In this document: positions 56,401 to 64,000 of the stretch, one piece after another
Position numbering within the stretch: position 1 is the first letter of the stretch
How the letters are laid out: each line of letters begins with the position of its first letter
NCBI GenBank assembly: GCA_029582165.1
Contig: CM055875.1
Span: 4,455,001 to 4,519,000 of the forward strand
Length of the DNA stretch: 64,000 nucleotides
Reading direction: 5' to 3'
Source of the DNA: Portulaca oleracea
Taxonomy: Eukaryota; Streptophyta; Magnoliopsida; Caryophyllales; Portulacaceae
Translations under genes and position numbers: made by a program
The notes under the pieces: model-generated
Told to the model about the DNA's origin: nothing
Databases searched by the model: none
What the model saw: the letters and a program-made list of their open reading frames with translations, nothing else

Positions 56401-56820
56401 CGGAACGAGACCGAACAACATTATTTGTGCATATTTTGCAAATCAAAAAACCTTATTTTATATTGCATGCTGATGAATATAATTTTGTGAAATTAATTAA
56501 ACTTCTCGCTGCTCTTTTTCATTTTAATGTCGATTTTAGTTGAATTTGTTTTTTAACAGGCGAATTCGAGACTTATTATAATTCTCTAATTCGTAACCTT
56601 ACCCCCGAACTTAGAATCTGGTTTCGTAGACCGGAGTTATTTTTTATTATTTTTAAGGTTTGTCGTTTTCTTTAAATCGACTGGCGACTCTTATTTCTTT
56701 TATAACCCGTTTAATTATTTTGAACATACGAATTTACACCAAAATATTTAAAAATGGTTTAATATTTTCCACACACTAATCCAAGGTTAAAACCGAGAGA
56801 AAATGGGCCAGAAGTTGATA

Positions 56821-56917
56821 AAAACCCCCGCGGGTTTTATCAATTTTAACCTATCTTCTCTGGCCCACAAAAGCGCACGGTCCGGCCCATGGAGTATTCA
56901 AAACCCGCGCGGGTTTT
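56821..56917 (+). repeat. AAAACCCGNNCGGGTTTT words, U5 side
   Basis: AAAACCCCCGCGGGTTTT at 56821-56838 and the perfect palindrome AAAACCCGCGCGGGTTTT at 56900-56917. Confidence 0.9.
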
Positions 56918-57191
56918 AGCCCTCTATGGCGGTCCGTTTGCCTTCTGTTGGGCCTGGGTCGAGTGTTTGGTCGATATTGAATTATTTCTTAAAGTATTTC
57001 GGTGAAATTTTGAGTGTTTAAATAAACAAAAATGGATTTATAAATAAGTAAAGTTTCATCACCCTGAAAATGAATTTTGAAAATAAAAATATCCTTATTT
57101 AAGGATAAAGCAACCTTAGTCGGCTCCTGATCATTAAGTAGCGCATCCCAAAACAATTTCCCCGAATGAGAATTTTTCGGGTCCTACAGAT

Positions 57192-57210
57192 TGGCGACTC
57201 CACCGAGGAC
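57192..57210 (+). other. Primer-binding site, probably tRNA-Arg
   Basis: TGGCGACTCCACCGAGGAC, three bases after the LTR, like the primer site of Ogre/Tat elements, which use an arginine tRNA. Confidence 0.65.
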
Positions 57211-58679
57211 TTAAACTTATAAAGAGGGTAAAACTTGAACAAATCGAATTAAATTGAAATTGTAAAAGGGAGAAGTTGATTATTTTCACGATTTTATATT
57301 TCTTTTTAGGCGTCCTTTGCATACCAGGCCACTAATCGCGTCTTTTGACACGTTAGCACAAAGGCGACGGTTTAGGTATACCTAGGTGATTCCCTCGAGA
57401 GCGGGTAGGCCACTACTTGTGTGATGCACCCCACATCGCCAAGCATTTGGTCTCTCCTGTCCCCGCGTTATACTCAAAGGGCTTCCTTGATGTTTTTTAA
57501 GCAATACCTCACACTCCTTACCTAAGGGTATGGAACACCGGGATGAGAACGTGCGGTAGGCTATATAATCCAACCATAGAAATCCATGAACATAGAACCT
57601 TGGTTTAGGGTATCCCTTCATGTTGTATGTTATGTGCTATGTGTATCCCTTCCCCTTTTCTTCTTTTGTTTTAGAGTCGACCCTAGTTTAGAGGTTTTGT
57701 TCTAGTCCATATAAAATTCATTGGGTTGAGAAAATGACTATTTATTAAATAGAATAATTAACCCAAAAGGTAGCATGGTTAGCCCAAGTGGAAGGGCCCA
57801 TTTATGCTTGTAAGGTGATTATTTTAATTAATAAATAAAAATCGACTCGCCTTTGATGATATTATATGGCCCTTTACAAAATTCTCCTAACAAAGGTCCA
57901 AAAATTAATTAAAAAGTCCAACAAAGCTAATGGATAGCGTTTTAGATTGCATAATAGTCACTAAGCTCGAGAAAGTTAATTTGTCGATTTAATTAATATA
58001 TCCATCATGTTTATGGCCGGCCCGTTGTTAGGCCCAACCATATTGGATTTATTGATTAAACTCATAAATTAATTATAACTCGCTTATTGTTGACTTTATT
58101 CAATCCTTTACAATATCCACTTTCCTTGACTAAAATTTAAAAAAAAAGAAATGAAATAAAATAAAATAAAAAAAGGGGGTAAAAAAATGGGTCGTCAGTC
58201 TTGTTGAACATTATTCTAGTCCGCATAATAGTCAACATAGCTTGAGCCGTCTGAATTGTTGGACCAAGTTACAGATTCTCCTTAAAACGGTCGGCTTGCG
58301 GTTTGGGCCCATCTGAATTGAGAAACACTGACTTGAATCTATCAATTTATGACCTGCTCGCTATGCCTGATTTTATACGGCCCTTTATAATGTTATGTTC
58401 GTAAGTCCATAAAGAGTTAGGTCATGCACTCCCAAAAAGTGGGTGAGTCTTTTGTGTCAGCATATATGTGTCGAGTCAATTAGGATCATATAGGTCCCTT
58501 AGGACATGCATGCATCGGATAGTACGTGTCAGAGTATGTCATCGAGTATCCTAACTTTGAATTTCCATACAAGTACGATAGGAGGTCGACTCCGGGCACG
58601 CATCAGAAATCCACATATCGACCGGTTGGTTTTAAATCCAAGCTGCGATCCATCTATTGTTCAACCTAGAGCTCGAATT
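57211..58679 (+). other. 5' leader of the gag-only element
   Basis: Long AT-rich leader without a supported ORF. The open frame that precedes gag (58506-58679) has no recognisable domain and is probably untranslated. Confidence 0.5.
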
Positions 58680-59989
58680 ATGGCTAAGGAACAATTCCAA
58701 GGGATCCCTGTCCAAGGCACCGAAACCAACATCTCGAAACAGCTGGAGGATCTTTTCACTAAGATGCAAGGCTTAGTCTTTGCGAATTCCTTTGAACAGG
58801 AACAAAAGATCGAGAAGAGGCTCCATGAGCAACAACAAGTAATAGATGGTATGTTGCAAGCCATCACCAATACCAAGTTAGGACTGAATACTAAAGAGGA
58901 TGATGAAGAGGCCGACGGATATGAGTATGAACCTGAACTCATCAAAATATCAACCGATTCTGGAGGAGAATCATCCAAAACAAAGGGTAATGCTACAAGG
59001 GACCCTGCTGTCAAGGCCCTCGAACAAAAGCTAGAAAACCTCACCAAAGCAATGAGCGTCGTGTCGGCCTTCGCCGACAGATACATGGAAGTACCCTTGC
59101 CTGTTCAGCCTAGCCTCAAGGTCGCTGATAAGATTGAGGTGCCTAACGTTAAATTCAAGCCATCTGAGAATGCTAGTCATCACGTTGAGGAGTTCATGCG
59201 ATTGGCACCTCTCAACAAGATTGATGTTGACTTGTACTCTACAATCTTCCCATCCACTCTAGATGGAGAAGCCAAAGTATGGTACCATGCCCTGTCACCT
59301 CAAGTCAAGGCTGATTGGAGCGAGCTGTTTAAGGCCTTTATCAATCACTACAGCCGCGTCCAGAAAAAGCAGCCCACTTTAGATGACCTGACTACCATGA
59401 AGCAAAGGGAAGACGAGTCTTTCCTGGATTATTTTGAAAGGTGGCACACCAAGCTGTCTCACGTCAATGAGACCATACCTTTGCGCCTGCAACTGACTAC
59501 ATTCAAGCAGGGACTCAAGAGTAGCCTGACTCGACACTTGGGATACCATGTGATCAAAGACTTCGATTACTTGAAAGACCTTTGTGTCCAACTTGAAACC
59601 ATGATCAATGAGAAGGCCGCTGCCCAAGGGTGGAGGAATTCAAGTCCTAATTGAAGGGCCACTGGTTCACCCAGCCACCCTTCTAAGAGCGTTGAGACTA
59701 ATGTAATTCATTCCGGAATCCAACCAAAGTACGACCATTACACCCCACTCGACACTACTTATGTCGATGCTTTGGCTCATAAAAACCTGATTGAGTTGCC
59801 TTTACCAAGACCAGAGCCAGAAATGAAGTACCCAAGTTGGGACGACAATGCATTCTACAACTATCATAGGTGTAAGGGACATGACACCGAGAAGTGGTGG
59901 ACCTTGAAGAATAAGATTGAGGGTATGATCCGGTCAGGGAAATTGCCTCTGCCAAAAACAGCACATAAAGCCTACAGAAGTAGTCAATA
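58680..59989 (+). pseudogene. Gag of the Tat/Ogre-like element, one in-frame stop
   Basis: Starts MAKEQFQGIPVQGTETNISK (58680). It has an N-terminal coiled region (about residues 15-60), an acidic linker, a second helix (KALEQKLENLTKAMSVVSAF) and the retrotransposon gag core (KVWYHALSPQVKADWSELFK, QREDESFLDYFERWHTKLSHV). A TGA at 59652-59654 interrupts the frame, which then runs on to 59989. The C-terminal knuckle reads FYNYHRCKGHDTEKWWTLKN: the H..GHDTE framework is kept but the usual cysteines are replaced by Y/N and W. It would form the particle for an element without its own pol. Stop and lost cysteines suggest decay. Confidence 0.8.
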
Positions 59990-61131
59990 AGGCAAATGAA
60001 GTTGGCTAAGGTCCCAATTATGTCAAGCGTCCTATTTTCAGAGTCAATTAGGGGTGGCATTGAGTCGGTCCTTGATATGCTTGTCTTTTGAATTCAATAA
60101 GATGCATTTATTTGATTTTGAGAATCTCGCACTTGCATTCTTAACTTGAGTTAAAAAAGCTTTTTCACCCACTCATTAGCCTTAACATCCAAGTCTGACA
60201 TATCCATTTATCATCTTCTCATATTCATTTCTCTTCATCAAGTTTGTCCTCCTACGAATCCAGGGTTCATTAAAAAAAAAAAAAAGAGAGAGAGAAGCCA
60301 GTCTACATTCATCAAGCGGGCTGGGCAAAAGGAGAGAAGACCGAAACCACCAGTTTCTTGAAAGTGGACATCTATATGCTCCTAAACCAGCAGCTGGAAC
60401 AAAACGTGCCTAAAACAGGGGGCTACCGCCTCACCACCCACATCACCATCTATGTCACCTGTTACCTTCCCATTTTCCCACAACATCTATCATCTACATC
60501 TCCATCCCAAGTTCCCATTCATCCCTCTTTGCATCACTCATAACAGGCATCATTCAAAAAACCTTAGCTTTGTCCAACCCAATCATTCTCTTCATGACCA
60601 ATCCATATCTACCCCAAAGCCAAAAGGTGTGTTGTGACTAGTGCCATCAAAAGGAGAATAGGAGTCAACCCATGAAGATGGAGTTTGAAAAAGAAAAAAA
60701 AGGTGAAAAAAGTGTAAGAAAAAAAAAAGAGTTGAGAAAAAAAAGAAAAAAGGGAGGAAATGGAGGAAAGCAAAGAGAAATGAAAAGGGGATTAGAAAAG
60801 AACAAAGAAAAGAGAAGGCGAAAATAAGAGTCACACACACCTCAGAAAATCCCGTCTCAAACCTTCACCTCATCATCCATACACTTCAGCCTCCTATAAC
60901 CTTCACAGACCTTCCATCCCTCCATAACCTGCATATGGACCCGCAAACCTTCATAACCATCTTTTCGAACCATTAAGCCTTCCTCAAGGCACTATCCATC
61001 AAAGTTGCGCTTATGAACTACAATTGGCCTGATTCCACATTGGATACGTAGGAGAACCTACTGAGGCCCGACCACTACAATTCAAGGAGTATCCTTTGTT
61101 CTCAAAATGTTGGTCTGTGAGGAAAAAAAAA
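59990..61131 (+). other. Non-coding 3' region, first part
   Basis: No ORF. Includes poly(A)/GA tracts near 60269-60296 and a purine-rich run at about 60685-60815, then pyrimidine-rich sequence. It occupies the place where pol would be. Confidence 0.5.
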
Positions 61132-61300
61132 TAAGAGAGGCTAGCCTAAAAACCCGTCAGGGCAGGTTAGGCAAAAGGAGAGTGAGAGAATAAGAGAGGC
61201 TAGCCTGAAAACCCGTCAGGGCAGGTTAGGCAAAAAGGGAGTGAGAGAATAAGAGTGGCTAACCTGAAAACCCGTCAGGGCAGGTTAGGCAAAAGGAGAG
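61132..61300 (+). repeat. Minisatellite, three copies of a 59-bp unit
   Basis: Units start at 61132, 61191 and 61250 with 'taagag.ggcta.cct' and share AACCCGTCAGGGCAGGTTAG. Differences are single bases. Confidence 0.95.
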
Positions 61301-62596
61301 TAAACCCTTGATTTTGAAGTTCTTCCACGTTCCCACCGTTATGATTTCCTAACCTTCTTTTCGTCAGACTTGGATCACCTTTACATAGCCAACCACCTCT
61401 CTCCCTATGACCCGAATCTATCTCGACCATTCTATCACCTTTTCTCCTATGAGGTGACTACACCCTTGCCAACCGTTTAGCCTTATAGCTGAAACATGGT
61501 TGTTTATCAATCCTGATATACCCAGATTCGACCATAAACCCACCGTCATCTCTTTTTTTAAACCAAGAACCTCCATGAACCCGTCTGACCATCATCAAAC
61601 TTACGCTTCCTTTTTCCAACCCTTTTCATCCTCCCATACCACCGAAGCTTTTTGACTCGGTCACTAGTGCAAGTGCGAGATTTGATATTTCAAGGCCTGT
61701 TCTCAGCAGATTTGAGTGAGGCCCATCCATCAAGGACAAGAAATTAGGCACATCAATGGCTAATTACAAACAACATCCGACTCAAGGAGAGAGTTCATTT
61801 GAACTGGGGGCTCCCCTGGCCATCACATAACCTGCAAAGACGCTATTCACAATGAGCCGAGCAAGCAAGAGAACAAGACAAGTCATCCAGGATAATGCCT
61901 TCATCATCACGCCTCGTCATAAGCCTCACCTATCATGCCCTGTCCTGAAATTATATGTCGAGTTGCTCTGACACTTGGGGAATCATTGTTCTAGTCTTGG
62001 TATTGGGGGTTGTCTACATATTGAGTCGCATGCATTGTAAAATACCATTCATGTACATTTTCTCCTAGTCATGCATAAAGTCAACAGTCATGCATAAGTC
62101 CATCATCCATAAGAGTCTAGATTTTAATAGACTAGTTCCATGCATACCCGCATGTCTAAAAAAAAAAAAAAAAAGCAAGGAAGTGCAACATCGCTGCTCC
62201 AGAACGCAACACTGGGGGCTGTTTAAGCCCATATACTATCTCAATCAAACCGGACGACATGGTTTCCGGTCACTGAGAGTAAGATTAGAGCAATCTCTAA
62301 TCCAACTCTTGTTGGATAAGTTAGCATTCATTCAAGTCAAGCATCATCAGCCAGGCACGAATGACGCATGTCCGACACGAAGGACAAAATCTTCACTTGA
62401 CTAATATGGATGAACGACCGGGCAAATTCAAGAATCCATTCCCCACAGTGAAATTTTGGCACCTATACGCCTGAAGCAAAATTTAAGGAAAATAAGGGTC
62501 ATCGATAAAGTTTCGGTGAAGTTCCTCAGCATCAAATTTCCATTATCCAGAGCCGCCGACAGAGCTCGGCGCAATCGCAGCAATAAGAGTCATCAA
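61301..62596 (+). other. Non-coding 3' region, second part
   Basis: No recognisable gene. Short ORFs such as 62090-62404 lack known domains. A16-type tract near 62160. Confidence 0.4.
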
Positions 62597-62842
62597 CATC
62601 GGGAAAATCCGATCCGCCTCGGGAAAAGCCGTTGGGCATCTTCAACATCGGGAAAACCCGATGCGCCTCGAGAAAATCCGTTGGGCACCATCAACAACAT
62701 CGGGAAAATCTGATCCGCCTCGGGAACGTTGGGCATCTTCAACATCGGGAAAATCCGATCTGCCTCGGGAAAATCCGTTGGGCACCACCAACTGCTTCGG
62801 GAAAATCCAATCAACCTCGGGAAAATCTGTTGGGCATCGTCA
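62597..62842 (+). repeat. Minisatellite, about five units of 45-52 bp
   Basis: Units begin near 62597, 62646, 62698, 62743 and 62795. The core is CATCGGGAAAATCCGATC, then 'cgcctcgggaaaatccg' and 'ttgggca'. The core has short inverted arms (ATCGG...CCGAT). Confidence 0.92.
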
Positions 62843-62942
62843 TCAATCTGCCACACAGGTAATTCTCTATATCTCCAGCCATTGTTCAAAATGATTTGAC
62901 ATTCTGCTTTGGTTTCTGTGTAGGGAGTCATCACTGGCACCA

Positions 62943-63590
62943 AGTCGCCGCTAAAAGGGACCACCATCATCAACTTGCCGCATAAAAAGTCGCCAGCTCA
63001 CAGGTCGCCGACAAAGGGACCAGACATCTTCCGGTTGCCACATAAAAGAGCACCATCATCAGTGACAGTCGTCCAACAGTTACCACTTAAAGGTCTCCGA
63101 CGACATCATCAAACATCTTCAGTCGTCCAACGGTTGCCACCAAAAGGTTACCGACGACCTCTTCCTCAGCGTCAATCGTGCAACAGATTCCACTTAAAGG
63201 TCTCCAACGACGTCCTCAGCCTCAGTCGTCCAACAGTTGCCACATAAAGGTTTCCAACGACATTCTCAACAGCAATAGTCGTCCAACGGATTCCACATAA
63301 AGGTCTCTGACAATGTTAGCAACAGAAGTTGTCCAACGGATACCACTTAAAGGTCTCCAACGACTTTCTCAACATCAGTCATTCAACGGTTGCCACCTAA
63401 AGGTTACCAACGACCTCTTCATCAGCGTCAATCGTGCAACGGATTCCACATAAAGGTCTCCAACAACGTCCTCAGCCTCAGACGTCCAACGGTTGCCACC
63501 TAAAGGTTACCGACGACATCATCATCAGCAACGTCATTTGGTCGCCATATAAAAGAGCACCGCCAGCATCAAGACAAACAACGAGCAGAC
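62943..63590 (+). repeat. Degenerate minisatellite, units of roughly 50-60 bp
   Basis: Ten or more copies of 'gtcgtccaacggttgccac' or 'ggattccac', then 'taaaggt.tcc.acgac' and a variable 'ctcagcatca' spacer. The array reaches almost to the polypurine tract. Confidence 0.9.
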
Positions 63591-63634
63591 ATCATTTCAG
63601 TCTACTTTGACCTTCGTCCTATTCGGACTCGATC

Positions 63635-63649
63635 AAAGTGGGGGCTCTC
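63635..63649 (+). other. Polypurine tract of the gag-only element
   Basis: AAAGTGGGGGCTCTC directly before the 3' LTR start at 63650. Confidence 0.75.
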
Positions 63650-64000
63650 TGTAGACACCGGGATTTGCACCGATATAATCCCGACTTATCAAAAGTTTAA
63701 TGAAACATTTGGGCCGATACCAAGGTGGATCATTGGTTCAGTAAGCGAAGCAAGCAAAACAATAAAAAGCAGCCTTGTACCAACAACAAAACCCGCACGG
63801 GTTTTAATCAAGGGAGGCAGCCCAGAAACAAAATCGGCCCAAGGTGCGCCCCCGCCCAGCCGCTTCAAAACCCATACGGGTTTTCTACTGTCTAAGCGTG
63901 TCGTTTTGCCATCCACGTCAGCAATCCGTGTGCCTGGATATTATAAAACCCGCGTGGGTTTTCTGTTTGAATCCGGCGCCAAAATCTTGATCACCTCCAT
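63650..64000 (+). repeat. 3' LTR of the gag-only element, partial
   Basis: Collinear with 53803-54150 with scattered substitutions. Cut by the window edge. AAAACCCG...CGGGTTTT words at 63788-63805, 63867-63884 and 63945-63962. Confidence 0.92.

Larger units (their letters stand above)
53803..57188 (+). repeat. 5' LTR of the gag-only element, 3.4 kb
   Basis: TGTAGACACCGGGATTTG ... CCTACA. It contains AAAACCCGNNCGGGTTTT words near both ends, a TATA box (CCTATAAATACCCC near 54258) and a middle segment (about 54570-56400) that may be a nested insertion, since it starts with the widespread 'gttgtcgatccacaggg' and has a different composition. The part after 56400 is U5-like. The second LTR is cut by the window edge, so full length cannot be confirmed. 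Confidence 0.8.
53803..64000 (+). mobile_element. Gag-only Tat/Ogre-like element, runs off the window
   Basis: The 5' LTR (53803-57188) and the start of the 3' LTR (63650 on) share TGTAGACACCGGGATTTG. A primer site, gag and polypurine tract are present. The internal domain is only 6.46 kb and contains no protease, RT or integrase signature. It would depend on a related autonomous element. Large LTRs and 3' minisatellites fit the Tat/Ogre group. It is inserted in the Tat-like gag at 53802. Confidence 0.85.

Noticed and set aside
62090..62404. Plus-strand ORF in the gag-only element
   Set aside because: It contains a lysine run from a poly(A) tract and no known domain.

Overview
The window is repeat-rich nuclear DNA of a flowering plant. 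Intron-bearing Helitron coding sequence, plant-type Athila and other Ty3/gypsy retrotransposons, an L1-type LINE with a DUF4283-like ORF1, MULE fragments with a PB1-like N-terminus, a FAR1-related fragment and a plant GRF zinc-finger fragment all point that way, most likely to a eudicot. I cannot name the species. I found no intact host gene, tRNA, rRNA or CRISPR. Almost every recognisable coding region is a decayed transposon gene. The setting looks like pericentromeric or intergenic heterochromatin with several levels of nesting.

Layout. 1-3.1 kb: a repeat field built on the 10-mer GATGTTCATT. It switches strand near 1.7 kb and holds a FAR1-related scrap. 4.2-6.5 kb: a two-exon GRF zinc-finger pseudogene abuts the reversed 5' part of a MuDR-like transposase, which is split by a 166-bp hAT-like MITE. 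7.2-8.9 kb: a non-autonomous MULE-like element with ~190-225 bp terminal inverted repeats in a TA-rich target. 9.4-9.8 kb: a foldback element. 13.1-19.9 kb: a decayed Helitron RepHel gene ending in a classic hairpin plus CTAG terminus. 20.0-27.1 kb: a putative hAT-like shell holding a tandem array of Helitron 5' ends, a 679-bp non-autonomous Helitron and a 4.6-kb LINE (minus strand, 14-bp target duplication) inserted in that array.

28.75-42.01 kb: a near-complete Athila-like Ty3 element (LTRs of 1.7 kb, tRNA-Asp-type primer site, gag-pol in essentially one frame broken by stops, and an ATHILA-type ORF downstream of pol). It sits in the relic of another LTR element. 43.7-64 kb: nested insertions. 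A Tat-like element (LTR from 43.70 kb, gag at 52.1-53.8 kb) has a three-LTR chromovirus-like composite (44.13-51.74 kb) in its LTR and a gag-only Tat/Ogre-like element (53.80 kb to beyond the window) in its gag region.

The most striking unexplained signal is that three different LTR families here each carry irregularly spaced copies of their own short GC-rich palindromic word: GACCGTGGCCACGGTC, TCACG-NN-CGTGA and AAAACCCGCGCGGGTTTT. In the Athila-like element the word also recurs inside the element, just upstream of the post-pol ORF. Other points of interest are the Helitron 5'-end array, the three-LTR composite, and a TATA box enclosed by an inverted repeat in the chromovirus LTR.
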